Assembly (NCBI GenBank): GCA_965246805.1
Contig: CBDFFO010000003.1
Span: 1-64,000 of the forward strand
Length of the DNA stretch: 64,000 nucleotides
Reading direction: 5' to 3'
Source of the DNA: Schlegelella_A sp965246805
Lineage (GTDB): Bacteria; Pseudomonadota; Gammaproteobacteria; Burkholderiales; Burkholderiaceae_C
Shown: positions 1 to 8,549 of the stretch, piece after piece
Numbering within the stretch: position 1 is the first letter of the stretch
Layout: each line of letters begins with the position of its first letter
Program-made: the position numbers and the translations under genes
The notes under the pieces: generated by a model
The model's database searches: none
Seen by the model: the letters and a program-made list of their open reading frames with translations, nothing else
What the model was told of the DNA's origin: nothing

Positions 1-1
1 T

Positions 2-1009
2 GCGGTCGGCGCGCTGCAATGCGTGCGCATCATGACCGGCGCGGTGATGCCGAGCGGCCTCGACACCGTCGTGCCGCAAGAGAGGGTGAGCGGTGCGTCG
101 GCCACCGGCGGCCGCTCCGACCACGTGGTCGTGCCGGCCCGCGTGGTGCGCGTCGGCGACCACCGCCGCCGGGCCGGCGAAGACCTCGCGAGCGGCGCGC
201 TCGCGCTGCGTGCCGGGCGCGTGTTGAAGCCGGCCGACCTCGGACTGCTCGCCTCGCTCGGGCACGCGCACGCGGCGGTGCGTCGCCGCGTGCGCGTCGC
301 GATCGTCACGACCGGCAGCGAACTGCGCTCCGCCGGCGAGCCGCTCGAGGCCGGCGCGGTATTCGACAGCAACCGGCACACGCTGACCGCGATGCTCGAA
401 CGCATCGGAGTCGACGTGATCGATCTGGGCGTGGTGCGCGACGAGCCGCACGCGCTGCAAACCGCGTTGCGAGCCGCAGCGGCGGAGGCCGATGCGGTCA
501 TCACGTCGGGTGGCGTCAGCGTCGGTGATGCCGATCACACGCGCGCGGCGATCGCGGAACTCGGCGACGTGTTGTTCTGGAGCCTCGCCATGCGCCCGGG
601 ACGGCCGATGGCGGTCGGGCGCCTGGCGCCGTCACCGGCCACGCCGAAGCGCGAGCCGACGCTGCTGTTCGGCCTACCCGGCAATCCGGTGGCGGTGATG
701 GTGACCTTCTACGCCCTCGTCCGCGACGCCATCCTCGAGATGGCCGGGGCAACCGCGGTGCCCCGCGTCGCATGGCGCGCGACCAGCCTCGACGCGATCG
801 CCAAAACGCCCGGCCGCACGGAATTCCTACGCGCCACCGTCACGCCGGGAGCCGCGGGCGAACCGCAGGTGCGTCTCACCGGCTCGCAGGGCTCGGGCAT
901 CTTGCGCAGCATGAGCGAAGCCAACGTGCTGGTGGTGTTGCCGCACGAACGCGGTGACATCGGCCCGGGCGACGTGGTCGAGGTATGGCCGTTCGACGGC
1001 CTCGTCTAA
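2..1009 (+). CDS. moeA: Molybdopterin molybdenumtransferase MoeA, 5'-truncated by window edge
   Basis: MoeA inserts molybdate into adenylylated molybdopterin, the last step of molybdenum cofactor synthesis in the cytoplasm. The visible part begins inside the protein: the reading frame is open from base 2 and the first clear motif is the family hallmark VRIMTGA (bases 23-43), so the GTG at 23 is an internal valine and not a start. Further family motifs are TTGSEL (about base 310), the SGGVSVGDAD segment (about 507-536) and GLPGNPVA (about 671-694) of the MoCF-binding domain, followed by the C-terminal beta domain. About 335 codons remain of the usual 400. It lies upstream of a molybdenum-dependent formate dehydrogenase operon, which fits its role, although another operon separates them. 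Its TAA overlaps the stop of the convergent gene on the other strand. Confidence 0.93.
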   Translation, partial: AVGALQCVRIMTGAVMPSGLDTVVPQERVSGASATGGRSDHVVVPARVVRVGDHRRRAGEDLASGALALRAGRVLKPADLGLLASLGHAHAAVRRRVRVAIVTTGSELRSAGEPLEAGAVFDSNRHTLTAMLERIGVDVIDLGVVRDEPHALQTALRAAAAEADAVITSGGVSVGDADHTRAAIAELGDVLFWSLAMRPGRPMAVGRLAPSPATPKREPTLLFGLPGNPVAVMVTFYALVRDAILEMAGATAVPRVAWRATSLDAIAKTPGRTEFLRATVTPGAAGEPQVRLTGSQGSGILRSMSEANVLVVLPHERGDIGPGDVVEVWPFDGLV

Positions 1010-1794
1010 CGCTGCACTGGCGGTCGACGTTCAGCCCGCTGCGGCAACGCCGAGATGCAGAGCACGATGAAGCCAGCGAGCGCTGCCGTCGCCCAGTAAC
1101 GGCTCATCTCGAGCCCGCCGGCGGCGTGGGACTTGTCGAGGAAATCGCCGACGGTCGCGCCAAGCGGCCGGGTCAGGATGAACGCCCCCCAGAACAGGAG
1201 CACGTGCGACACGCGGGTCCACAGATAGGCCGCAGCAACGATGGCCAGTGCCACGCCGAACACGATTGCACCGCCCTCGTACCCGAGGCCGAGGCCGGTC
1301 TTGCCATCGGCCATCCAGTCGCCGAGCGCCGTGCCCAGCGTCTGCGAGAACATGATGGTGGCCCAGTAGAAGGCCTCGGCCTTGCGCGATGCGATGTGGG
1401 CGACATTGACGGACCCGACCGAACGGTGCCACCAATACAGTGTGCCCAGCAACGCGGCCAGCAAGATCGTCGTGCCGCCGAGATAGCCGATGCCGAGCGA
1501 GCGATCTAGCAGGTCGGCGAGCGTGGTGCCGGCCGTCGTCGTCGCGACGATCACGGCCCAGAACAGGAACGGGTGGTAGCGGCGCACGCGGATCTGCGCC
1601 GCCACCGCGACCACGAAGAGAACCGCGAAGATCGCAGTGCCGACGAGGTAACCGAGGTTCATCGACATCGTGACCGCGTCGCCGCCGGTCTCGCCGAGGG
1701 TGGTCGCTGCGATCTTGATGACCCAGAACCAGAGCGTGACTTCAGGAACCTTGCCCCACTGCTCATTCAAATCGCTTGCGGTGTTCGCGTTCAT
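1006..1794 (-). CDS. COG4705-type multi-pass membrane protein
   Basis: A 262-residue integral membrane protein of unknown function. I start it at the ATG at 1794 (MNANTASDL): upstream codons in the same frame are low-quality, arginine-rich sequence, while homologous-looking sequence begins here. The protein is built from repeated units, each pairing a hydrophobic helix with a short glycine- and threonine-rich element (GETGGDA, LADLLDRSLG, LGDWMADG, VGDFLDKSHAAGG), giving roughly seven to eight membrane helices. This internal repeat with a conserved G-D/T-D pattern is typical of the COG4705 family, usually annotated only as a membrane-anchored protein. It converges on moeA and the two stop codons overlap (TAG at 1006-1008 here, TAA at 1007-1009 there). 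The substrate or role is unknown. Confidence 0.8.
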   Translation of the reverse strand: MNANTASDLNEQWGKVPEVTLWFWVIKIAATTLGETGGDAVTMSMNLGYLVGTAIFAVLFVVAVAAQIRVRRYHPFLFWAVIVATTTAGTTLADLLDRSLGIGYLGGTTILLAALLGTLYWWHRSVGSVNVAHIASRKAEAFYWATIMFSQTLGTALGDWMADGKTGLGLGYEGGAIVFGVALAIVAAAYLWTRVSHVLLFWGAFILTRPLGATVGDFLDKSHAAGGLEMSRYWATAALAGFIVLCISALPQRAERRPPVQR

Positions 1795-2504
1795 GTCGTC
1801 GGTTGGCAATCCAGGTGCCGGATGTGCGCGACCGCCCGGGAGATTGGCCTGCGTTGCAATGTCCGGGTAGCGCGAGCTCGGCGGCCCCAGTTCTAGACCG
1901 CAACCCTCGACCAAAGCGCCTGACTGGACTCCGACGACACGACACTCCATTCGACCGATCGCCTGTTTCATCGGGTCTGCGCTGACCGCGCTGACCGCCG
2001 CGTTGCTGCCGGCCGCGGCCGGGGCGGCTGCGCCAGCGACCGGAGGCATGCCGACGATCGACCGCCATGTCTTCGGCGGGCCCGGCGGCCGGGATTGCAT
2101 GGCCTTCGTCGCCGTGCGCCATCGCGTGTTCATCACGCGATGGCGCACGGCGTCCAGGTCTGGGACGCCGATGCGCACTTGATGGCGTCCGAGATCGCGG
2201 CGATGGCCGGCGTGCATGGCCGGGCGCTCGCGCAGGAGCTGAACCCCGGCTTCCGCACGTCGGCGCTCGACCCAGCTCCCACCGGCTCTATCTGGTGACG
2301 GCCTCGTTCGGCGCCACGCCCGCAGCCGCGGAGCAGCCGCGGCCCAGGGCACCCATGCTGAAGGACACGTTGACGTTGTTGGTTGTCGACCCGAATTGAT
2401 CGCTGCGCGCGGGGCCGCCCGACGCCGGGGCGATGTGCTGCCCTCCTGCTTAGCGCTTCGAATCACCGACCGCGGCGTGACGGGCACGCCCACGTGGGTT
2501 CGTC
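1795..2504. other. Gene-poor stretch with decayed coding fragments
   Basis: About 710 bases without a convincing gene. Frames on both strands are open but arginine-rich and lack good starts. Two short pieces look more protein-like: a minus-strand frame open from 2449 to a TAG at 2288-2290, with no usable start and the segment STTNNVNVSFSMGALG, and a plus-strand frame from ATG 2140 to TGA 2298 containing DADAHLMASEIAAMAG. Neither could be assigned. A perfect 19-base inverted repeat lies inside. The stretch reads as a graveyard of one or more lost genes. Confidence 0.45.
2110..2152. repeat. Perfect 19-bp inverted repeat (long hairpin)
   Basis: Bases 2110-2128 are the exact reverse complement of 2134-2152, separated by a five-base loop TTCAT (2129-2133). 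No T-run follows on either strand, so it is not a classic intrinsic terminator. It lies in the gene-poor stretch between the COG4705 gene and the small minus-strand reading frame. Confidence 0.85.
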
Positions 2505-2633
2505 TCAAGAACGCTGGGTCGCACAGAAGAAGCGCACCAGCGCCATCGTGAACGCGAACACCGTCGCGTACGCGAAGCGGCCCAGACGAATCACCGGTTG
2601 GTCACGCGTTATCGGCGCGTGGGCCAGGCTCAT
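2505..2633 (-). CDS. Possible 42-residue small membrane protein
   Basis: ATG at 2633, TGA at 2505-2507. The product has a short polar N-terminus (MSLAHAPITRDQP), then a single hydrophobic segment of about 17 residues (FAYATVFAFTMALVRFF) and ends CATQRS. The layout of a polar head and one transmembrane helix is typical of real small membrane proteins, and the composition differs from the arginine-rich shadow frames around it. There is no strong ribosome binding site upstream, and I do not recognise the family. It could also be another remnant in this decayed region. Confidence 0.3.
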   Translation of the reverse strand: MSLAHAPITRDQPVIRLGRFAYATVFAFTMALVRFFCATQRS

Positions 2634-2729
2634 GAGCGGACCGAGCCTTCGCGCTTCGGTGTGCGTTGAAAGGCCGCCGAATCGAGCATGCCGATCAATC
2701 CCATGAGCAATCCCTGGTCTCGGTGTTCG

Positions 2730-2999
2730 TCAGCGCCGAGCGGCCTTCGACTTCCGCTGCCCGTACGCGAACTCGTCTTCGTGGCATTCGATGTCGACCT
2801 CGGCGACGCGCAGTGCCAGACGTTCCTGCACATCGCTCACCGCGCGGTTGTAGATGCTCGGGCCGATCTCTTCGATGAAAAAGTTCAGCAAGGCGGCCGC
2901 GCGGATGTTGCCGATGCGTTCCTCGAGCTCGTCTTCGAAATAGCGTTCGATGGATTGCACGGCGGCGATTCGCGTTTCCTTGTCGAGTTCGATGGTCAT
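2730..2999 (-). CDS. DUF2164 family protein
   Basis: An 89-residue soluble protein. The start is the ATG at 2999 (MTIELDKETR); the frame extends upstream to 3092, but that part is not conserved-looking. The sequence matches DUF2164: charged N-terminus, the helix IQSIERYFEDELEERIG-like stretch at about residues 15-32 (here VQSIERYFEDELEE), then LLNFFIEEIGPSIYNRAV and an acidic DIECHEDEF motif before a lysine-rich tail. Function is unknown in the family. It is divergent from the small lipoprotein gene at 3198, and the intervening 198 bases must carry promoters for both. Confidence 0.85.
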   Translation of the reverse strand: MTIELDKETRIAAVQSIERYFEDELEERIGNIRAAALLNFFIEEIGPSIYNRAVSDVQERLALRVAEVDIECHEDEFAYGQRKSKAARR

Positions 3000-3197
3000 G
3001 GCACATAGGCGCAGCTGAGCCGGTGGAAGAAGTTTCTGTGCCCGCGACCCGATTTGCAAGGGCTTTCCCGCACCCGATCCCCGGCTGCGCACACGAGACC
3101 AAGTCCTGCCGTAGACTGCCTTCGGCCCGGCTGGATGACCCTATCCGAACGGCGTTGAATATCGGTCGCCACCCAGGCGACGTTGCCAAGGATGACG

Positions 3198-3533
3198 ATG
3201 ACCGTCAGCGTGCTTCCCGCTCCTCGCCGCACCTCGCCGCGTGCACTGCTGTTGGTCTTGTTGCTGCCGATGGCTTTGTCCGCTTGCGAACGTCGTGCGG
3301 CGGCGGGCCCGATCAACGGCGACCCGTCGAAAGTCGTGCTGGCATCGCCGGGCCGCGCTTCTAGCAACCCTCTGCCCGGCGTGATTCCGCTCGGCGATGC
3401 CATGCCGGCAGCCAAGACGAACAGCCCTGCCGACGGCACCGTCGCGGTCGGCGGCATGAGCGACAGCCATTCGAACGGCGGCGCTGCTCCGACCGGGGGG
3501 ATGCCCGCAAAGACCAGCGGCGACGGCAAGTGA
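3198..3533 (+). CDS. Small predicted lipoprotein upstream of formate dehydrogenase
   Basis: A 111-residue protein with an arginine-rich N-terminus, a hydrophobic core (ALLLVLLLPMALS) and a lipobox LSAC, giving a mature lipoprotein with Cys at about residue 30. The rest is low-complexity, rich in Gly, Pro, Ala and Ser, with no recognised domain. Of the two ATGs (3192 and 3198) I chose 3198, because the AAGG at 3188-3191 then has a normal six-base spacing; it would abut the other. It ends 142 bases before fdnG on the same strand and may be co-transcribed. No function can be given. Confidence 0.6.
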   Translation: MTVSVLPAPRRTSPRALLLVLLLPMALSACERRAAAGPINGDPSKVVLASPGRASSNPLPGVIPLGDAMPAAKTNSPADGTVAVGGMSDSHSNGGAAPTGGMPAKTSGDGK

Positions 3534-3675
3534 CTACTGTCAGCACCGGCGAAGCTCGGCACACCGATCGGCCCTTCGCGGCGATGCGCGGCCGCGATCC
3601 GTTTCTGATTTCAATTCCTGCCGGCATCTCGCCGACACCCAGCGCCTCGACCGAGGCCACCGGAGACTCGAACCC

Positions 3676-6600
3676 ATGGACATGAACCGACGGCAATTCT
3701 TTCGCGTCAGCGGTGCGGGGCTCGCGGCCTCGACGCTGGTCGCGCTCGGCTTCTCGCCGACCGCGGCGCTGGCCGAGACGCGCCAGTTCAAGCTCGCCCG
3801 CACGACCGAAACGCGCAACACCTGCCCGTACTGCTCGGTCGGCTGCGGCATCATCATGTACGGCCTCGGCGACCGCGCGAAGAACGTCGCGACCGACATC
3901 ATCCACATCGAAGGCGACCCCGATCACCCGGTCAACCGTGGCACCCTGTGTCCGAAGGGCGCGGGGCTCCTCGACTTCGTGCACAGCCCGAACCGGCTCA
4001 AGTATCCCCAGATCCGCGAGCCCGGCAGCCTCGAGTGGAAGCGCGTCAGCTGGGACGACGCGATGACCCGCCTCACCAAGCTGATGAAGGCCGATCGCGA
4101 CGCCAACTTCATCGCCAACAACGCCGACGGCAAGCTCGTGAACCGCTGGACCACGACCGGCATGCTGTGCGCCTCGGCCTCCTCCAACGAATCGGGCTAC
4201 CTCACGCACAAGGCGATGCGTTCGATGGGGATGCTCGTCTTCGACAACCAGGCGCGCGTGTGACACGCCCCGACGGTGGCCGGTCTGGCCCCGACGTTTG
4301 GGCGCGGTGCGATGACCAACCATTGGGTGGACATCAAGAACGCGGATCTGGTTCTGATCATGGGCGGCAACGCCGCCGAAGCGCACCCGTGCGGCTTCAA
4401 ATGGGTCATTGAGGCCAAGCACCACAACAAGGCCAAGCTCGTCGTCGTCGACCCGCGCTTCACGCGCTCGGCCGCGATGGCCGACTTCTACGCGCCGATC
4501 CGCGCCGGCTCGGACATCGCCTTTCTCGGCGGGGTCATCAATTACCTGCTGAGCCACGACCAGATCCAGCACGAGTACGTGAAGGCGTACACCAACGCGA
4601 CGTTCATCGTCGGCGAGGGCTACAGCTTCGAAGACGGCATCTTCTCGGGCTACGACGCGCCGAAGCGCAAGTACAGCAACGCGAGCTGGGCCTACGAGCT
4701 CGACGAGAACGGCTTCGCCAAGGTCGACCCGACGATGCAGCACCCGCGCTCGGTGCTCCAGGTGATGAAGCACCACTACTCGCGCTACACGCCCGAGATG
4801 GTGAGCAACATCACCGGCACGCCTCAAGACAAGTTCCTGAAGGTGTGCGAGATGATCGCGACCACGTCGACCCCGACGCGGGCGATGACCATCATGTACG
4901 CGCTCGGCTGGACCCAGCACAGCCAGGGCTCGGAGATGATCCGCACCGGCGCGATCGTGCAGCTTTTGCTCGGCAACATCGGCATCGCCGGCGGCGGCAT
5001 GAACGCGTTGCGCGGCCACAGCAACATCCAGGGCCTGACCGACCTCGGCCTGCTCTCGAATTCGCTGCCGGGCTACCTCTCGCTCGCGACCGATGCGGAG
5101 CAGGACCTCGACACGTACTACAAGCCACGCGCTCTGAAGCCCCTCAGGCCGAACCAGATGAGCTACTGGCAGAACTATCCGAAGTTCTTCGTGAGCCTGC
5201 AGAAGGCCTGGTGGGGCAAGGCCGCGACGGCCGAGAACTCGTGGGCCTTCCACTACCTGCCGAAGATCGACAAGCTCTACGACGTGCTGCAGGCGTTCGA
5301 GATGATGAACACCGGCAAGCTCAACGGCTACATCTGCCAGGGCTTCAACCCGGTGGGCTCGTTCCCGAACAAGAAGAAGATCGTCGCCGGTCTCTCGAAG
5401 CTGAAGTACCTCGTGATCATCGACCCGCTCACGACCGAGACCTCAGAATTCTGGAAGAACTACGGCGTGCACAACGACGTGAAGAGCGAAGAGATCCAGA
5501 CCACGGTCTTCCGCTTTCCGTCGACCTGCTTCGCCGAGGAAGACGGCTCGCTCACCAACTCGGGCCGCTGGCTGCAGTGGCACTTCAAGGGCGCCGAGCC
5601 GCCGGGCGAAGCGCGCGGCGACCCGGAAATCATCGCCGACATCTTCCATCGCATCCAGACCGCGTACGCGAAGGACGGCGGCGCGTTCCCCGACCCGATC
5701 GTCAACCTGACGTGGAACTACAAGATCCCGAGCAGCCCGTCAGCCGAGGAGCTCGCGAAGGAATACAACGGCAAGGCGATCATCGACGTCACCGACCCGA
5801 AGGACCCGGCCAAGGTGCTCGCCAAGGCCGACACCCAGCTCTCGGGCTTCGGCCTGCTGCGCGACGATGGCAGCACCTCGTGCGGCTGCTGGCTCTTCGC
5901 AGGCGCGTGGACCGAGGCCGGTAACCAGATGGCGCGGCGCGACAACAGCGACCCGTGGGGCATCGGCCAGACGCTCGGCTGGGCCTGGGCATGGCCGGCG
6001 AACCGGCGCATCCTCTACAACGCAGCGTCGAGCGCACCCGACGGCAAGCCGTGGAACCCGAAGCGCAAGCTCGTGCAATGGAACGGCGCGGCCTGGGGCG
6101 GTTCCGACGTCCCCGACATCCGCCCCGATGCGAACCCGGGCGATGACGATCGCGTGCAGCCATTCATCATGACGGCCGAAGGCGTGGCCCGCATGTACGC
6201 GCCGACCGGCATGGCCGAAGGGCCGCTGCCCGAGCACTACGAGCCGTTCGAGTCGCCGCTGAAGAACAACCCCATGCACCCGAACAACCCGGTCGCCCGC
6301 GCCAACCCGGCGGCGCGCGTGTTCAAGAACGACCTCGAGTCGTTCGGCACGCCGAAGGAGTTCCCGTACGTGGCGACGAGCTACCGCCTCACCGAGCACT
6401 TCCACTACTGGACCAAGAACGTGCAGACCTCGGCCATCATCCAGCCGCAGCAGTTCGTCGAGATCGGCGAAGCGCTCGCGGCGGCCAAGGGCATCGGCGA
6501 CGGCGACAGGGTGAAGGTGTCGTCGAACCGCGGCTTCATCGAGGCGGTGGCGGTCGTGACCAAGCGCATCCCGCAGCTCGATTGCGGCGGTCAGAAGGTC

Positions 6601-6747
6601 GACACCGTGGGCCTGCCGAACCACTGGGGCTTCGTCGGTCTCGCGAAGCCCGGATATCTCGTCAACACGTTGACGCCCTACGTCGGCGACGCGAACACGC
6701 AGACGCCCGAGTACAAGTCGTTCATCGTCAACATCGAGAGGGTGTAG
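3676..6747 (+). CDS. fdnG: Formate dehydrogenase-N alpha subunit, selenoprotein (TGA = Sec196)
   Basis: Catalytic subunit that oxidises formate to CO2 at a Mo-bis-MGD centre on the periplasmic face. Read through the TGA at 4261-4263 it is 1023 residues, the full family length; the context QARV-U-HAPTVAGLAPTFGRG is that of E. coli FdnG, with Sec at the identical position 196. The N-terminus has a twin-arginine signal (NRRQFFRVSG), so it is exported folded by Tat. A [4Fe-4S] motif CPYCSVGCG follows at about residue 51, with the cluster completed by the CPKGAG cysteine. Further strong matches run to the end (ALGWTQHS, INALRGHSNIQG-like, YRLTEHFHYWTK, GDANTQTPE). A GGAG at 3662-3665 serves the ATG at 3676. 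A caller that treats TGA as stop splits it into two genes; nothing else in the frame suggests decay. It heads an operon with fdnH, fdnI, fdhE, selA and selB. Confidence 0.97.
4261..4300 (+). promoter_or_regulatory. Sec codon and bacterial SECIS-like hairpin in fdnG
   Basis: The UGA at 4261-4263 is followed, 14 bases later, by a compact stem GGCC (4278-4281) / GGCC (4287-4290) closing the loop GGTCT (4282-4286). The GGUCU-type apical loop and its distance from UGA match the SelB-binding SECIS of E. coli fdhF and fdnG. The lower stem is less regular. The match to the known element is by inspection only; no folding was run. Confidence 0.8.
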
Positions 6748-6748
6748 A

Positions 6749-6831
6749 CATGGACCCCCAAGCTCATATTCGTTCGCAACCCCCCGAGGGGGCGCACGCC
6801 ACCCTTGGGGCGGCCCGGCGGGAGTCCTGAC
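6749..6831. repeat. Burkholderiales-type interspersed GC hairpin repeat between fdnG and fdnH
   Basis: The 84-base gap between fdnG and fdnH holds a C-run/G-run hairpin (CCCC 6781-6784, loop CGAG, GGGG 6789-6792) followed by CCCTTGGGGCGGCCCGGCGGG. From memory this resembles an intergenic repeat common in Comamonadaceae and relatives. It sits inside an operon, so it may attenuate or stabilise the transcript between the alpha and beta genes. The GGAG at 6821-6824, at its downstream edge, is the ribosome binding site of fdnH. Confidence 0.6.
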
Positions 6832-7803
6832 ATGTCCTCCCTTCAATCACTAGACATCGCGCTCCGCTCGGCGACGACCACGCCGAGCCCGCATGCACGC
6901 GCGCACATCCCCGAAGTCGCCAAGCTGATCGACGTCACCAGCTGCATCGGCTGCAAGGCTTGCCAGGTGGCGTGCATGCAGTGGAACGACCTGCGCGACG
7001 ACATCGGCCACAACGTCGGCGTGTACGACAACCCCGCCGACCTCACGGCCGAGTCGTGGACCGTGATGCGCTTCTCCGAAGTGCCGACGACGACCGACAA
7101 CGTCGTCACCGGCCTCGAATGGCTGATCCGCAAGGACGGCTGCATGCACTGCGCCGATCCGGGCTGCCTGAAGGCCTGCCCGGCGCCGGGCGCGATCGTC
7201 AAGTACTCGAACGGCATCGTCGACTTCATCGAGGAGAACTGCATCGGCTGCGGCAACTGCATCACCGGTTGCCCGTTCGATGTGCCGCGTCTCAACAAGA
7301 CGAAGGACAACAAGGCCTACAAGTGCACGCTGTGCTCCGACCGCGTCGCGGTCGGTCTCGAGCCGGCCTGCGTGAAGGCCTGCCCGACCGGTGCGATCCA
7401 CTTCGGCAGCAAGGAAGACATGCTCGACTACGGCGCCGAACGCGTCGTCGACCTGAAGGAGCGCGGTTTCTCGAACGCCGGCGTGTACGACCCGCAAGGG
7501 GTCGGCGGCACGCACGTGGTCTATGTGCTCCAGCACGCCGACAAGCCGAACCTCTACCACGGCTTGCCCGCGAACCCGAGCATCAGCCCGTGGGTCTCGT
7601 TGTGGAAGGGCGCGGCGAAGCCGATCGCGGTGGCCGCGATGATCGGTGCCGCGATCGCCGGGTTCTTCCACTACAACAAGGTCGGCCCGATCGAAGTGGA
7701 AGACGACCTGCCCGAGCCGCACGGCGACGTGAATGCCGATGCGCATCGCCACGTTCGCCATGAAGGCGCGCCGCCCGCCACGTTCCAGGAGCCACGACCA
7801 TGA
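6832..7803 (+). CDS. fdnH: Formate dehydrogenase-N beta subunit (4x[4Fe-4S])
   Basis: Electron-transfer subunit that carries electrons from the FdnG active site to the cytochrome b subunit. The 323 residues contain four cysteine groups for four [4Fe-4S] clusters: CIGCKACQVAC, CMHCADPGCLKAC, CIGCGNCITGC and CTLCSD...CVKACP. A single transmembrane helix near the C-terminus (about residue 265, IAVAAMIGAAIAGFF) anchors it to the membrane, as in FdnH. I chose the ATG at 6832 because a GGAG lies seven bases upstream; an in-frame start at 6805 lies within the repeat. The last ATGA is shared with fdnI. Very short acidic and histidine-rich tail after the helix. Confidence 0.96.
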   Translation: MSSLQSLDIALRSATTTPSPHARAHIPEVAKLIDVTSCIGCKACQVACMQWNDLRDDIGHNVGVYDNPADLTAESWTVMRFSEVPTTTDNVVTGLEWLIRKDGCMHCADPGCLKACPAPGAIVKYSNGIVDFIEENCIGCGNCITGCPFDVPRLNKTKDNKAYKCTLCSDRVAVGLEPACVKACPTGAIHFGSKEDMLDYGAERVVDLKERGFSNAGVYDPQGVGGTHVVYVLQHADKPNLYHGLPANPSISPWVSLWKGAAKPIAVAAMIGAAIAGFFHYNKVGPIEVEDDLPEPHGDVNADAHRHVRHEGAPPATFQEPRP

Positions 7804-8423
7804 CGCGTCAAGTGCTGCGCTACAAGGACAACACGCGTCTGAACCACTGGGCGGTGGCGATGCTGTTCGTCTGCGCCGGGCTGTCGGGCCTGGCCGTCTT
7901 CCACCCGGCCCTCTACCCCCTCGGCATGCTGTTCGGTGGCGGCACCTGGACGCGCATCCTGCATCCCTTCATGGGGGTGTTGATGTTCATCGGCTTCACG
8001 GTCCTCTTCATCCAGGTCTGGCGCGACAACCTCTGGAAAAAACGCGACACGGAGTGGCTCAAGGCCGCGCCCCACCTCATCAAGACCGGCGACGAAGAGA
8101 GCATGCCCGAGGTCGGTAAGTACAACGCGGGGCAGAAGGCGGTGTTCTGGGTCTTCGCGGTAAGCCTGGTGCTGCTCATCGTCACCGGCTTCATGTTCTG
8201 GCAGCCGTGGTTCGCCGACTTCTTTCCGATCCCGCTGCGGCGCGTCGCGGTGGTGGTGCATGCGTTCTCGGCCACGGTGCTGATCCTGAGCGTCATCTCA
8301 CACATCTACGCGGCGATCTGGGTCAAGGGCACGATCCGCGCGATGACGCGCGGCACCGTGAGCGAAGCGTGGGCGCGGAAGAACCATCCGCTCTGGTACC
8401 GCGAGATGACGGGCAAGCGATAG
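7800..8423 (+). CDS. fdnI: Formate dehydrogenase-N gamma subunit, cytochrome b556
   Basis: Membrane di-haem cytochrome b that takes electrons from FdnH and reduces quinone. The 207 residues form four transmembrane helices (centred near residues 25, 65, 125 and 160), with candidate haem-ligating histidines in RLNHWAVAM, RILHPFMG and VVVHAFSATVLILSVISH. The basic C-terminal tail (WARKNHPLWYREM) is typical of the family. The ATG at 7800 overlaps the TGA of fdnH by four bases, so the two are translationally coupled. A GC-rich hairpin lies 20 bases after the stop. Confidence 0.95.
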   Translation: MTRQVLRYKDNTRLNHWAVAMLFVCAGLSGLAVFHPALYPLGMLFGGGTWTRILHPFMGVLMFIGFTVLFIQVWRDNLWKKRDTEWLKAAPHLIKTGDEESMPEVGKYNAGQKAVFWVFAVSLVLLIVTGFMFWQPWFADFFPIPLRRVAVVVHAFSATVLILSVISHIYAAIWVKGTIRAMTRGTVSEAWARKNHPLWYREMTGKR

Positions 8424-8442
8424 TCCTCGGCTCTGGTCCCCC

Positions 8443-8461
8443 CTCCCTCTGGGAGAGGGAG
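8443..8461. repeat. CCCTCTCCC-type interspersed hairpin, copy 1
   Basis: An eight-base stem (8443-8450 with 8454-8461; TCCCTCT pairs with AGAGGGA) closes a GGG loop between fdnI and fdhE. It belongs to the same short repeat type as 15391-15410 and 25503-25583. No T-run follows, so readthrough into fdhE is likely. Confidence 0.6.
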
Positions 8462-8549
8462 CGTGCAACCTCGAGTTCTCCGCGTTCGCACAAGGCCCGC
8501 TTCGCCAACCCGACCGCGCCCGTCGTTCCAGCGGTTACGCTTGACGCCC

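Noticed and set aside
2140..2298. Plus-strand 52-residue frame as a phosphoglucomutase fragment
   Set aside because: A vague resemblance in the segment DADAHLMASEIAAMAG is too short to be trusted.
1795..2508. Minus-strand frame upstream of the COG4705 start as an N-terminal extension
   Set aside because: Arginine-rich, no conserved residues, and the membrane-protein homology starts at MNANTASD.
4261..4263. TGA in fdnG as a nonsense mutation splitting the gene
   Set aside because: The position equals Sec196 of E. coli FdnG, the flanking residues fit, a SECIS-like hairpin follows, and selA, selB and selC are next door.
3361..5253. Long minus-strand open frame (630 codons) opposite fdnG
   Set aside because: Arginine-, leucine- and valine-rich with no motifs. 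It is the mirror of the high-GC codon use of fdnG.
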